Origin: Deltaproteobacteria bacterium
Lineage (GTDB): Bacteria; Myxococcota_A; Polyangia; HGW-17; SLPX01
DNA: 64,000 bases
Assembly: GCA_021162935.1 (NCBI GenBank)
Contig: JAGGXR010000115.1
Span: 1-64,000 of the forward strand
Direction: 5' to 3'
Part shown: positions 54,929 through 63,716 of the stretch, piece after piece
Layout of the letters: every line of letters begins with the position of its first letter
Position numbering within the stretch: position 1 is the first letter of the stretch
The notes under the pieces: generated by a model
The model's database searches: none
Told to the model about the DNA's origin: nothing
The model's input: the letters and a program-made list of their open reading frames with translations, nothing else
Position numbers and translations under genes: made by a program

Positions 54929-56386
54929 CTAGAGATCCACCCCGTACTCTTTCATTTTATATAGGAGTGCACGGTGGCTGATCTCCAACAGCTTCGCCGC
55001 CTGAGTTCGGTTTCCCTTGGTCTGTTCCAGGGCCTGACGGATGAGCCGCGCCTCGATCACTCGAGTCGCCTTCTTGATGGAAAGCCCAGCCGAGGCCAAA
55101 TCGTACTCCACGGCCGACGGTTTTTCTGTCTGAAGCTTTTCCGGAAAATCCGCTGGAGTGATCACATCCCCCTCCGCCATCACGACGGCATGGTGGATCG
55201 TGTTCTCGAGTTCCCGAACATTGCCTGGCCAGGCATACTCGACGAGCGCCTTGATGGCAGCCGCCCCCACCGTCGGCATGGTCCGCCCCATCTGTTTTCC
55301 AATCTTTTCGCGAAAGTGTTCCACCAACAGAGGAATGTCCTCTCGGTGCTTTCGCAAAGGCGGCATCTCGATGGGCAGCACGGCAAGCCGATAGTACAAA
55401 TCATCCCGAAACGTCCCTTGTCGCACCATCGCCGGCAGGTCCCGCGCCGTGGCGGCGATGATCCGCGCGTCCACCTTGATGGTCTTCGTGTCCCCAAGCC
55501 TACGGACCATCCCCTCCTGGAGCACGCGCAAAAGCTTGACCTGAAGGCCCAATGGCAACTCGCCGATCTCATCCAAAAACAGCGTGCCTCCGTCCGCCTC
55601 CACGAATAGGCCGTTCTTGTCCCGCACGGCATGCGTGAACGCCCCCTTTCGATGTCCGAACAACTCCGACTCCAACAAATGTTCTGGAATAGCGCCGCAG
55701 TTGATCGCCACGAAAGCCCCGTTCCGTTCGGCACTCAAAGAGTGGATCGAACGAGCAGCCAACTCCTTACCAGTCCCGGATTCCCCCGTAATGAGCGCCG
55801 TCGTCTTGTATTCGGCCACCTTGCGGATCGTCTTGAACACGGCCTGCATCACAGGTGACTCCCCCACGAGTTCGCCCACGCCGACATCGCGGCCCAACCA
55901 GTCGCGGAGCCGCCGATTTTCCCGGCGGAGCAGCTCCCGTTCCTCGGCCTTACGCAGGACGAACACAACCTCGTCCTTCTTGAACGGCTTCGAAATATAA
56001 TCGTAGGCGCCGGCCTTGATGGCAGCAAGAGCCTGATCCACCGACCCGTAGGCCGACATCATGATCACCGTGGTGTCCGGATGCTCGCCCAGAATGCGGC
56101 CCAGCAAATCCAACCCATCCATCCCGGGCATGCGAACGTCACAAAGCACAACATCGAACCTGTGGGCATTCAACTCGGCGAGCGCACCGTCGGCTCCATC
56201 CACCGCGGTGACCGAGTAGCCTTCGCGTCCCAGCAAATGCGCCAGCATGTACCGCACGCTCTCGTCGTCGTCCACGACGAGCAAATTCGCCAACAAAGGC
56301 ACGATCGTCCCGGATCGACCGACTTCTCGATCTCCTTCGTCTTTTGCGCCGCCCTCTTGCTTCCCGTCCACCATCGTAGTCACCAC
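54929..56386 (-). CDS. Sigma54-dependent NtrC-family response regulator
   Basis: Receiver domain at about 30-150 with the phospho-acceptor in LCDVRMPGMDG; AAA+ domain at about 170-400 with Walker A GESGTGKE, LFLDEIGEL and the arginine-finger region; Fis-type HTH at about 440-485. The sigma54-contact loop reads GAFTHA instead of GAFTGA, which could weaken or alter sigma54 activation. GTG at 56386 (GGAG four bases away) or ATG at 56374 are possible starts. PilR-type regulators control pilus genes in other bacteria and the position beside the pil operon fits, but no histidine kinase gene lies next to it. Confidence 0.92.
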   Translation of the reverse strand: MVTTMVDGKQEGGAKDEGDREVGRSGTIVPLLANLLVVDDDESVRYMLAHLLGREGYSVTAVDGADGALAELNAHRFDVVLCDVRMPGMDGLDLLGRILGEHPDTTVIMMSAYGSVDQALAAIKAGAYDYISKPFKKDEVVFVLRKAEERELLRRENRRLRDWLGRDVGVGELVGESPVMQAVFKTIRKVAEYKTTALITGESGTGKELAARSIHSLSAERNGAFVAINCGAIPEHLLESELFGHRKGAFTHAVRDKNGLFVEADGGTLFLDEIGELPLGLQVKLLRVLQEGMVRRLGDTKTIKVDARIIAATARDLPAMVRQGTFRDDLYYRLAVLPIEMPPLRKHREDIPLLVEHFREKIGKQMGRTMPTVGAAAIKALVEYAWPGNVRELENTIHHAVVMAEGDVITPADFPEKLQTEKPSAVEYDLASAGLSIKKATRVIEARLIRQALEQTKGNRTQAAKLLEISHRALLYKMKEYGVDL

Positions 56387-56407
56387 ACTCCGATTCCACA
56401 GAGGCGC

Positions 56408-56566
56408 CTAGAAACACTGCGTCTGCCCGCCACCGGGCAAAGCCGCGCCAGCACCGCACACATCCGCCTCATTGTTGTAGCCGCAAATCCAGGGCCCGTC
56501 CAGTTTCGCAGGCTGCATGTTGGTCAACCTCAAAGTGCACAGCGGTTGCCATGGCGTCATCCCCAT
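56408..56566 (-). CDS. Possible small cysteine-containing ORF (52 aa)
   Basis: ATG at 56566 with AGGT close upstream. The product contains TPWQPLCTLRLTN, DGPWICGYNNEADVC and ends GGGQTQCF, with four cysteines. It stops 21 bases before the sigma54-regulator start, so it could be a leader ORF or the remnant of a Cys-rich protein. No match is recognised and all frames are fairly open in this GC-rich DNA. Confidence 0.25.
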   Translation of the reverse strand: MGMTPWQPLCTLRLTNMQPAKLDGPWICGYNNEADVCGAGAALPGGGQTQCF

Positions 56567-56748
56567 TACCTGCTGCGGAGAGAGCTTCGCTGGCCTCGTG
56601 CTTCGGACTCAAACTGTGGATGCCCCGAGCAGCCGACTTGGCCTACTCCCATTGAATGGCTGCGCATCGCCTTCCTGGCGCTCGGCCTGACGCGAATGGG
56701 CCGCAAGAAGGCCTGACGCATCTGTTCGTCTCATCGCTTCACCAAGAC

Positions 56749-56766
56749 ATGGATCCGTCGATCCAT
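56749..56766. promoter_or_regulatory. Inverted repeat upstream of MFS gene
   Basis: ATGGATC-CGTC-GATCCAT, 7-bp perfect arms, about 120 bp before the transporter ATG and 40 bp upstream of the candidate -35. May be an operator. Confidence 0.3.
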
Positions 56767-56885
56767 GACGCAGCCGACCGGCGTCATCCGCCTTGGTCGG
56801 GCATCCTTGCCGACCAGGGGCTGGCCGTGATACAAGCAAAGCTCTGCCATCGTAACGCAGCGATGGTCGCAAAGGAGGTACCTGT

Positions 56886-58238
56886 ATGGACGTGGTCATT
56901 CCCGAGCAATTCCGAGACAAGCAGTATCGAACCAGGCGAGCAGAAAACTGGCTCATCATCGGTTTTCTGTACGCCCTGTTCTACATGTCCCGATACAATT
57001 TCTCGTCCATTGCGCCCAGCCTCCTCGCGCACTTCCACTGGGTCAAGAAAGACCTGGGCATCTTTGAAATGATCATGCCGTTGGTCTACGGTCTGTCGGT
57101 CGTGTTCAACGGCCCCATTGCAGACCGCGTCGGAGGGAAAAAAGCCTTCCTCTTCGGTGCCACGGGCGCCGTGCTCATGAACTTCCTGTTCGGTCTTTCG
57201 GCCTTCTATGGTCCATCCATGTCCAAAGAGACGCTCAAGTGGACATTGGCTGCCATCTGGGGTGCAAACGGATACTTCCAATCGTTCGGTGCCCTCTCCA
57301 TCGTCAAGATCAACGCCCAATGGTTCCACATCCGAGAGCGAGGCACTTTCGCAGCCATCTTCGGCATCTTGATCAGATTCGGCCTGATCTTGGCCTTTTC
57401 CGGCGTGCCCATCATCATTCGCTACATCCCCTGGTACTGGGGATTTTGGGTGCCAGCGATTCTGGTTGCCGCCATCGCTCTGGCAACATTCGTCTTTGTC
57501 AAGGACACTCCCCTGCAAGCTGGCTATTCCGGACTGGACACGGGCGAGGCCGATGGGGCTGATGAAAGCAGGATCGCCGTGACCGATGTCCTACGCAAAG
57601 TGTTCGCCAGCCCAACCATGTGGGCCATCGCACTTGGATCCATGATGATCGGTTTCGTCCGCAGAAGCGTCGTGGACGCCTGGTGGCCAATCTATCTCGA
57701 AGAGGTCCATCACGTCACGAGTGGAACCGCTTGGACCAGGCAAATCACGGCATGGGGCATCGCCCTGGCCGGCATCGCAGGAGGCTTCGCCTTTGGAATC
57801 TCCTCGGATCGAGTGTTCAAGGGACGCCGGGCCCCGGTGATCGTCATCGGTTTCCTTGGCATGGCACTGACGCTCGGCATGTTCTGGCTCGGAGACGCAG
57901 TGTCCATGAGCACCTGGTTTGCCGTCACCTGCTTGGTTACCCTATCGTTCTTCGTCAACGGCGCCCACGGCATGATCGGCGGAGCCGCTTCCATGGACTT
58001 TGGCGGACGGAAAGCAGCCGCCACCGCAGCCGGCCTCTTCGACGGCATGCAGTATCTCGCCGGCGCCTTCGTGGGCCTGGCGGTCGGCTACATCACCCAG
58101 GGCGACAACGGCTGGCAGCATTGGAAACTATGGCCCATTCCGTTCGCCCTGTTCGGCGCCTTCGTCATGGCATTCTTGTGGAACGCCATGCCGAAGGGCT
58201 CGCGATCCGCAATGCCCAAAGGCTCGCAATCCCACTGA
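56886..58238 (+). CDS. OPA-family MFS transporter (GlpT/UhpT-like)
   Basis: Twelve hydrophobic helices over 450 residues in the layout of organophosphate:phosphate antiporters. The N-terminal helix carries YALFYMSRYNFSSIAP, close to the R/N-containing first helix of GlpT/UhpT/UhpC, and ADRVGGKKAFLFGA is the loop 2-3 MFS motif. Probably takes up a phosphorylated compound or acts as a UhpC-like sensor; the substrate is not evident. AAAGGAGG precedes the ATG. The C-terminus has a small duplicated tail (AMPKGSRS/AMPKGSQS). Confidence 0.88.
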   Translation: MDVVIPEQFRDKQYRTRRAENWLIIGFLYALFYMSRYNFSSIAPSLLAHFHWVKKDLGIFEMIMPLVYGLSVVFNGPIADRVGGKKAFLFGATGAVLMNFLFGLSAFYGPSMSKETLKWTLAAIWGANGYFQSFGALSIVKINAQWFHIRERGTFAAIFGILIRFGLILAFSGVPIIIRYIPWYWGFWVPAILVAAIALATFVFVKDTPLQAGYSGLDTGEADGADESRIAVTDVLRKVFASPTMWAIALGSMMIGFVRRSVVDAWWPIYLEEVHHVTSGTAWTRQITAWGIALAGIAGGFAFGISSDRVFKGRRAPVIVIGFLGMALTLGMFWLGDAVSMSTWFAVTCLVTLSFFVNGAHGMIGGAASMDFGGRKAAATAAGLFDGMQYLAGAFVGLAVGYITQGDNGWQHWKLWPIPFALFGAFVMAFLWNAMPKGSRSAMPKGSQSH

Positions 58239-58354
58239 CGAATATATCTGAAACAGGGTTTGCGATTCTGGAACGAGTCCGCGCATGCCCTTGGACGCCA
58301 CGCCAACAGCAACCAGCGCCGCGCCGAAAGGACGACCCGAGCCCGGCCCTTTGG

Positions 58355-59395
58355 TCAGTCCTCGTGCGACTTTTCAGGCTTCTTCTCGTCGCTCGACGTT
58401 CTTGGTGTCTCGACCGCGGTATTTTCTTCTGCTGCCTTCGCCGTCTCGGCGGCATCCTCGCTGTCAAGGACCAGATCACGGGCCTGGTTCGGATCCCATG
58501 ACCTCCTGCCCTTGGATTCGAGCCGCATGACGACCCGACCGTTTTCGAACACGCTCACCACCCCAGAGCCCTGCGATACCACGACTGCAATGGCATCACA
58601 GTCCCTCGTGATACCGGCGGCGGCCGTATGTCTCGCCCCAAGGCCTAGGGGAACCTTCAGGTCACTGGTCTCCGCCGGGTCAAAGTTCAAATAGCGACCC
58701 GCGGCCAGAACGACCCCGTCCTCACGGATCACGAACGCTCCGTCGAGGACGGCAAAGTTTTCGATGGCGCCGCGAACCCTCGGATTGTGCAGGTTCTTCT
58801 CGGCCTCAGAGTATCCCTGGAATGGATTGAGGGTCAGTTGCCGCGACTTCTCCATGACGTTCGTGACATCTCCCACCACCAAAATCGTACCGATGGGGTG
58901 CCCCTCCCAGCCTGCCTCTGCGATGGAAAGGGCCAATTCCAACACGGCCTCCATGACCTGTGACGGAATGTCCACAGCCTTTTCGAGCATCAAAGAGCTC
59001 AACTGGTCCTTGGAGTCTCCAACGGTCACCACGGTGAGAGCATCCGGATAGGCGGCCGCCGTCTTGGAAATGAGCGCGACCACCACCTCGCCCATCTTGA
59101 ACCAGCCGCCAGACATACCCGCGGCCATGGCGATCTTGATCTTCTCATCAGGGGACAAATCATACGCAGGCAACAGCAGGGCCTTGGCCCCGATGGCATC
59201 ATAGACGACGCGTTGGGATTCACTGGTCACCGCATGGATGAGCTTCTTGCGCACCGGCGACCGAGACTTGATCATGTCATCGGTTGGGGGCAGATCGCTG
59301 ATGAACAGCAGGTGATCCACTTCCTTCTTGCCGGCCAGCGAAACGCCGGCCCGAATGAGCTCCAACCCGAAATCCAGCTTCTTCTTGTCGGTCAT
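58355..59395 (-). CDS. Diadenylate cyclase, CdaZ/DacZ type
   Basis: The C-terminal DAC domain (about 190-300) has DGA (218-220) and the RHxxA motif (R255-H256 in GARHTAAAGIT), followed by VSQGSGVVSVFENGRVV, so it should make cyclic di-AMP from two ATP. The N-terminal 180 residues form an alpha/beta domain resembling the pyruvate-kinase C-terminal-like domain of archaeal DacZ. Start at 59395 with GGAG six bases upstream; an ATG at 59581 would add 62 unremarkable residues and lacks a site. The tail from 300 is acidic and disordered. Cytoplasmic. c-di-AMP synthesis is uncommon in Gram-negatives; no c-di-AMP phosphodiesterase gene is present in the window. Confidence 0.85.
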   Translation of the reverse strand: MTDKKKLDFGLELIRAGVSLAGKKEVDHLLFISDLPPTDDMIKSRSPVRKKLIHAVTSESQRVVYDAIGAKALLLPAYDLSPDEKIKIAMAAGMSGGWFKMGEVVVALISKTAAAYPDALTVVTVGDSKDQLSSLMLEKAVDIPSQVMEAVLELALSIAEAGWEGHPIGTILVVGDVTNVMEKSRQLTLNPFQGYSEAEKNLHNPRVRGAIENFAVLDGAFVIREDGVVLAAGRYLNFDPAETSDLKVPLGLGARHTAAAGITRDCDAIAVVVSQGSGVVSVFENGRVVMRLESKGRRSWDPNQARDLVLDSEDAAETAKAAEENTAVETPRTSSDEKKPEKSHED

Positions 59396-59747
59396 GGTCT
59401 GCTCCAGTACCTCCGTGGGGCCTGTGATCTCCCACAAGACGGCGGGTTCAGGCTCTCGTGAAGAATCAACCCGTTGGATGCCTTCCCGTGAGCCAACCTG
59501 CGTCGCGGCCGGATCCCCCGTCGCCCACAGATTCCGGCCCGTTACCTCAGTATGGTATCCAGAGAACACATTTACGTCCATAATCTTTGCCAGTCCTTTT
59601 CTGTTCCGGATCTTTCCCGCTCGTAAGGACATCCCGTTCCAGACCATTCTCTTTTATTACCGAGTGCTCGAACAATTCCTCTCGGCAGCCGCCCACCTAT
59701 GAAATGCGGCAGCAAAGCGCTTGTACCGATGGACACCGCGCGCGGTG
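59396..59747. other. Intergenic region upstream of diadenylate cyclase
   Basis: Lies between the cyclase start and the lipoprotein stop, both on the minus strand. The cyclase frame stays open to 59647 without a convincing start or motif. No promoter stands out and no RNA or repeat was recognised. Confidence 0.4.
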
Positions 59748-61667
59748 CTACGGCACGGTTGAAAATCCAATGGCCTGACATGTGTGTCCCTCGTATTGCA
59801 TGACACCGTTGACAGGAGAAACCATGATCATATCGCCCGTGGTGATGGGTGGCGGCGCCGCATTGTTCAACGGCATCAACTGCATCGCATCGACGGGCAC
59901 GGTCCCATAGACCACAGGAGAATCGAATCCGATCTGATCGTCTCGCGCCACCAATACCCACTTGACCTGGGACCCCATCGAGGGCTGCACGCTCAGGGTG
60001 GCGATCGAAACCGACGGGGTCCAAAAAAGACTGTTCGTCCCCGCCTCGTAGGTCACGGTGGGCAGCGACACCATGCAGTCCGTCAGGTCGATGGTCAATG
60101 TGATGGGTTCAGTCGGGCAGGTCAACAGCGCCCTCTTGGCTCCGTATTCATACGTTGCCACGCCATCGTCCGACTGCGTCTGAAGCCAGGCTTCAACGTC
60201 GAGTAGACCCAGCATGGCAGCCGTCAAGGTGAACGTGCCCGTTGCATCGGTCATGGCATAATCCTGGCAGCCATCTTGCCCACAGAGGGCGTCCCGCTCC
60301 TCATCCGTCATGCCTTCATCCTCACCGTCGACTAACACACCAGACAGCTCCTGACGGCCGTCCGCCCATCGCACCGTGCCGGTGACCGTGCAGAGCTTCG
60401 GCTGGATCTCGTGTTCCCCATCCAAAGCAATCATCCCAAGGTCTGCACATCCATCCGAGCCACAGGTCCCCTGGCTGGAAGAAATGTCTTCGGGCCCGAA
60501 CTGATACCGTTTGCCAGCAAAACTCCCCTGGACGAGCATGGTCAATGTTTCCCCTGGAACGCCGTTGCCGTTCAGATCCTCACCCTGGGCCTCCGATCGT
60601 CTCATGGAAACACAAAATCTGCCGCTCTCGTCCGTCACGATGGGCTGGGACACACCCGCAAAATTGACACCCTGCACGGTCACCACCGCTCCTGCAACCG
60701 GGGTTCCCAGGTCATCCACCACGACGCCAGTGAGGCATCCGTTCTCCTGGATGGGCCAGTCCACGTTCCAATAGGAAAAGTGCGACACCTCGGAAACGGA
60801 GAAGAGCTCCCCCATGTACGACCCGTCATGAATCAAGGCAAGATCGCTCTCTGCCACCTGATTGCCGTCACCGTCTTCGATGTGACCCGTGCCTTCTCGT
60901 ACCCAGATGCCTCGAACCTCATCGAACGAATACATGGGCACCGTGATCGCCCCATCGCCTGAGTCGATGTCACGCATCTCGGGCCAGGTATCGACAGGCA
61001 CCTTCATACGAATCGTGGCCGTCTGTCCGTTCGGCAGCTTCGTGATAGGATCGTCGTTTTCGTCTCTCAAATCGAAGGCGGCGAAAACCCCGGACACGAG
61101 CACGTTGCCCTGATCATCAGCAAAGGGGCCGGGGAACCGCGCCGCATCAGCAACCGGATTGAAGACCTTGGCATAGCCGCCTGAGACCTCGACGCCGGAA
61201 ATGGACAGCTTGCCCCCATCAGCCACGCAGGAATCACCCGAGCATTGCAGCTCCGTCATCTCCGCCAGGGTCGCATCCGCCACGATGGCGCCTCGTCCCG
61301 ACAATTGAAACGTGCGGATCTGCGGCGCGTAGCCCTCGTAAGAAAACCGAATCACCAGCAGCGCTCCCACCTTGACCTTGGCGTCCAGTTCATAGGTCCC
61401 ATCCGAAGAAGTCACCGCCTCCATGCGCTCCGCGTCGTCGATCCGGCCGTTGCCGTTCAGGTCGCAAAAAGCCTGCACGTCCACGTCTTCGCCTAAATCG
61501 GCTGATGAACCGATGCCCGCTCCAGACAAGAGCATGACCCGACCGGTCACATGCATGGTGTCCGCAGAACCATGTTCTCCCCCAGAATCGTCGCCACAGC
61601 CGAACCCACTGACGACGAGCGACAACCAAGCAAGAAAACACGCTGAAATCCTCGAGTTGCGTTGCAT
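59748..61667 (-). CDS. Large lipoprotein with carboxypeptidase-regulatory-like domains
   Basis: Start at 61667, with GGAGGT at a good distance; the GTG at 61676 is too close to that site. The signal peptide ends in VVSGFGC, a weak lipobox (lipid at about C24). The mature part has repeated beta-sandwich modules of the carboxypeptidase-regulatory type: VTGRVMLLSG, CLTGVVVDDLGTPVAGAVV and CTVTGTVRWADGRQELSGV. Calcium-type loops such as DLNGNGRIDD and DLNGNGVPGE are present, as are several paired cysteines. The C-terminal 110 residues (CMVSLPTVTYEAGTN) look like another beta domain. 639 residues. Probably a surface lipoprotein of structural or binding role. Confidence 0.83.
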   Translation of the reverse strand: MQRNSRISACFLAWLSLVVSGFGCGDDSGGEHGSADTMHVTGRVMLLSGAGIGSSADLGEDVDVQAFCDLNGNGRIDDAERMEAVTSSDGTYELDAKVKVGALLVIRFSYEGYAPQIRTFQLSGRGAIVADATLAEMTELQCSGDSCVADGGKLSISGVEVSGGYAKVFNPVADAARFPGPFADDQGNVLVSGVFAAFDLRDENDDPITKLPNGQTATIRMKVPVDTWPEMRDIDSGDGAITVPMYSFDEVRGIWVREGTGHIEDGDGNQVAESDLALIHDGSYMGELFSVSEVSHFSYWNVDWPIQENGCLTGVVVDDLGTPVAGAVVTVQGVNFAGVSQPIVTDESGRFCVSMRRSEAQGEDLNGNGVPGETLTMLVQGSFAGKRYQFGPEDISSSQGTCGSDGCADLGMIALDGEHEIQPKLCTVTGTVRWADGRQELSGVLVDGEDEGMTDEERDALCGQDGCQDYAMTDATGTFTLTAAMLGLLDVEAWLQTQSDDGVATYEYGAKRALLTCPTEPITLTIDLTDCMVSLPTVTYEAGTNSLFWTPSVSIATLSVQPSMGSQVKWVLVARDDQIGFDSPVVYGTVPVDAMQLMPLNNAAPPPITTGDMIMVSPVNGVMQYEGHTCQAIGFSTVP

Positions 61668-61786
61668 GACCGCCACCTCCTTTGATCCCTAAACGGCCAT
61701 GACCGCCGAGGATCCGCAACAACGTATACGTTCTCGTCGCCGAACGTGACCAGGCAAGGAAAGGTCCATCAATACTGGATGCCAAT

Positions 61787-61822
61787 CGTTCATCCCAACG
61801 TTCGTCCCAACGTTCGTCCCGA
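61787..61822. repeat. 12-bp tandem repeat, three copies
   Basis: CGTTCATCCCAA, CGTTCGTCCCAA, CGTTCGTCCCGA in direct succession, upstream of the lipoprotein gene. Short in-register repeat; function unknown. Confidence 0.8.
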
Positions 61823-62035
61823 AAATCCGACCCGCCCAAAACCTGAACTGTTTGATATTACTCGTGCAGTATCGAAATTCTTCCCGGCACGGTCGCATCC
61901 CTTCGACCTCGATCCGTGGCAGCAAACCGACATTCCACCCTGCAGGCAATCCACCGAACAGAAACGGCACAGCGCGTTCGCATGCCGAGCATCGTCAAAA
62001 AGGGAAACACATCGGGTTTTGGAATGCCCACCGCG

Positions 62036-62085
62036 ATGACAAAGATGAAGCTCAAGCGAGGTGACAAAGATGAAGGTCAAGCGAG
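62036..62085. repeat. 25-bp tandem repeat, two copies
   Basis: TGACAAAGATGAAGCTCAAG and TGACAAAGATGAAGGTCAAG with a 25-bp period, just downstream (minus strand) of the sensor-type gene stop at 62130. Confidence 0.75.
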
Positions 62086-62129
62086 ATGATGGAGTGGCTT
62101 GGCGGGAAGAAGAGACGCGTTGGACGCCG

Positions 62130-63020
62130 CTACACCTGCACGAGCATGTGCTTGGCGAGATTCCCATGGACTCGTCCGACGGCCTTGGACAGATGCAAGA
62201 TCATCGGGATGAGCAGAAACCCCAACAGACACAGCAACGGCACCGCCCAGGCACCGAACAAGTAATGGGTCCCGTTGATAGTCAACAGCGGGAGGTGGAA
62301 CCCGAAACGCGTGATCGGCGAAACAATGAACGCGAGCGCCAGGCTGAGCAGCGTGGTAAACAGAGTGAAGTACACAATCCCCAGGGGCAGCATCAAAAAC
62401 ATGTAGACCATGGACGTCCAAGTCTGCCGTTCTGCAAACAGCCGCTTGATCCGTTCGATCCACCCATCTTCCGAACGACTCATCGCGGGCCGACGGGGCA
62501 TCCGCACCCCGAGCATCGCCTCGACGAAGCGCCCCTCCAAAAAGGAAACTCCCCGGACCGACGCCAGGAACAGAGCAAACAGGGGCAGGCCGATGACCAG
62601 CACCAACAGCCCCAAAGACAGGGACAGACCAATCGCGGCCCAGGTGAAATAAAAGATCCCAGTGAAGAGAGAAAAGAACATGAAGAACAGCGCTGCATAG
62701 GCGGCCGGATCCGCCAACACACCGAACAGACGAGCCAGCAGCCCACGCCCATGCGTCGGCCGTACCGTCGAAGTCCCTGGTGACAATCGCGCTTCGGCGC
62801 TGCGGTACTCCTGGGCAATTTCGGAGGCTGTACCGTACTTAGCAATGACCTCCGAAAGCGCCTCTTGCGGCGACTTCTCAGGCCGACTGCTGCGGAGTGC
62901 GCCGAACTCACTGCGCAGATACTCTTCGGCGTCGTACAGGGCGTCCTGGATGAGAGCCGGATCCGCACCGTACAGTTCCTTCTTCAATGCGTCCAAATAA
63001 GATTCTATTGTTTCAGTCAT
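62130..63020 (-). CDS. Membrane protein with sensor-type domain, paired with PadR
   Basis: N-terminal 70 residues resemble the helical head of DUF1700-type proteins (SYLDALKKELYGADPALIQDALYDAEEYL). About six membrane helices follow in two groups separated by a cytoplasmic loop at about 165-195, in the pattern of the putative sensor domain found in many PadR-linked or kinase-linked proteins. 296 residues. The ATG overlaps the end of the PadR gene by 8 bases, so the two are translated together. The PadR protein may respond to a state sensed by, or control the level of, this protein. Confidence 0.8.
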   Translation of the reverse strand: MTETIESYLDALKKELYGADPALIQDALYDAEEYLRSEFGALRSSRPEKSPQEALSEVIAKYGTASEIAQEYRSAEARLSPGTSTVRPTHGRGLLARLFGVLADPAAYAALFFMFFSLFTGIFYFTWAAIGLSLSLGLLVLVIGLPLFALFLASVRGVSFLEGRFVEAMLGVRMPRRPAMSRSEDGWIERIKRLFAERQTWTSMVYMFLMLPLGIVYFTLFTTLLSLALAFIVSPITRFGFHLPLLTINGTHYLFGAWAVPLLCLLGFLLIPMILHLSKAVGRVHGNLAKHMLVQV

Positions 63021-63381
63021 TGTTGCCTCCTCCGAGCACGGACGTGACGATCCTGCTCGTGTTCATCCAAATCTGTGTCCATTCGGCAAGCGTCGCCCGT
63101 CCCCTATCCGTGATCTCGTAGTACCGACGCGGCGGTCCTGACACGGACGGCTCCACGCGACTGCTCGCAAGCCCTGCCGACTCCAGGGACCGCAGCACCG
63201 GATAGAGGGCCCCTTGCTTCATCATGGAAACATCCTGATCACTCGACTCGATGCTCTTAGCGATTTGGTATCCGTACATGGGTTCGGCGGCTCTATCCAG
63301 AATCGCCAGCAAAATGAGCGAAACGATCCCCGCGTTCAGTTCCTTGCGAAACTTCTTGGTTGTCTTGCGTTCCTCGTCCAT
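63013..63381 (-). CDS. PadR-family transcriptional regulator
   Basis: Winged-helix regulator of 122 residues from the ATG at 63381 (AAGGAAGGA upstream); the frame is open further but that sequence is Arg-rich and unlike the family. LILLAILDRAAEPMYGYQIAK and GALYPVLRSLESAGL are the PadR helices and GPPRRYYEITDRGR the wing. PadR proteins usually repress their own operon and respond to small molecules. It heads a two-gene operon with the sensor-type membrane protein. Confidence 0.9.
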   Translation of the reverse strand: MDEERKTTKKFRKELNAGIVSLILLAILDRAAEPMYGYQIAKSIESSDQDVSMMKQGALYPVLRSLESAGLASSRVEPSVSGPPRRYYEITDRGRATLAEWTQIWMNTSRIVTSVLGGGNND

Positions 63382-63716
63382 CGGATCCTTCCTTATTTGG
63401 CAGCCGGCACGCCGTTTCCACACCCAACCTGCTCGAACAACGGCTGGCATCCTTCCTCGCACTGCTCGCAGTGCTCGCTGATGAACCATACACAGCACTT
63501 CGTCTCATTGTTGCCATCACCATAGGCATAACTTCACGCTAGTCAAGAAAAAAGATTGGTCAACCAGCGCCTTGCTCTGCATAGTTGAAACTGAACACGT
63601 GAGCACAACCAAAACCGCTCGATTCGGAGGCTCCTCCATCGACATGCGGGTGGCTGCCAAGGCAGCCGCGGTGCCATTGCGGGCGAACATCTATAAATGA
63701 AGATAAGGAGCAGCCC
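63382..63716. promoter_or_regulatory. Divergent region between padR-type gene and lipoprotein gene
   Basis: Contains the PadR promoter (63519-63546), TGCC-N9-GGCA (63512-63528) across its -10, and TATAAA at 63691 shortly before the divergent lipoprotein gene. A minus-strand frame from about 63530 to 63400 is rich in cysteine (KCCVWF, CEQCEEGC, VGCGNG) but has no start codon. No RNA gene was seen. Confidence 0.45.
63519..63546 (-). promoter_or_regulatory. Predicted promoter of PadR operon
   Basis: On the minus strand TTGACT (63541-63546), 16-bp spacer, TATGGT (63519-63524). The inverted repeat TGCC-N9-GGCA overlaps the -10 and may be the autoregulatory site. Confidence 0.5.

Larger units (their letters stand above)
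56387..56885. other. Divergent intergenic region
   Basis: Between the sigma54 regulator (minus) and the MFS gene (plus). It holds a possible 52-codon minus ORF (56408-56566), a perfect inverted repeat ATGGATC-CGTC-GATCCAT (56749-56766), a second GGTCGG/CCGACC pair (56795-56815), and a weak plus promoter TTGCCG-18-TACAAG (56807-56836). Nothing else was recognised. Confidence 0.45.
61668..62129. other. Intergenic region with short tandem repeats
   Basis: Between the large lipoprotein gene and the sensor-type gene, both minus strand. It contains a 12-bp unit three times (CGTTCRTCCCRA, 61787-61822) and a 25-bp unit twice (62041-62085). It should also hold the lipoprotein promoter, which I cannot pick out. 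No gene was recognised. Confidence 0.45.

Noticed and set aside
56081-56716. Plus-strand ORF of 211 codons opposite the start of the sigma54 regulator
   Set aside because: Antisense of the receiver domain and of intergenic DNA; no domain features.
61787-62085. Short tandem repeats considered as a CRISPR array
   Set aside because: Only two or three copies of 12- and 25-bp units with no spacers and no cas genes.
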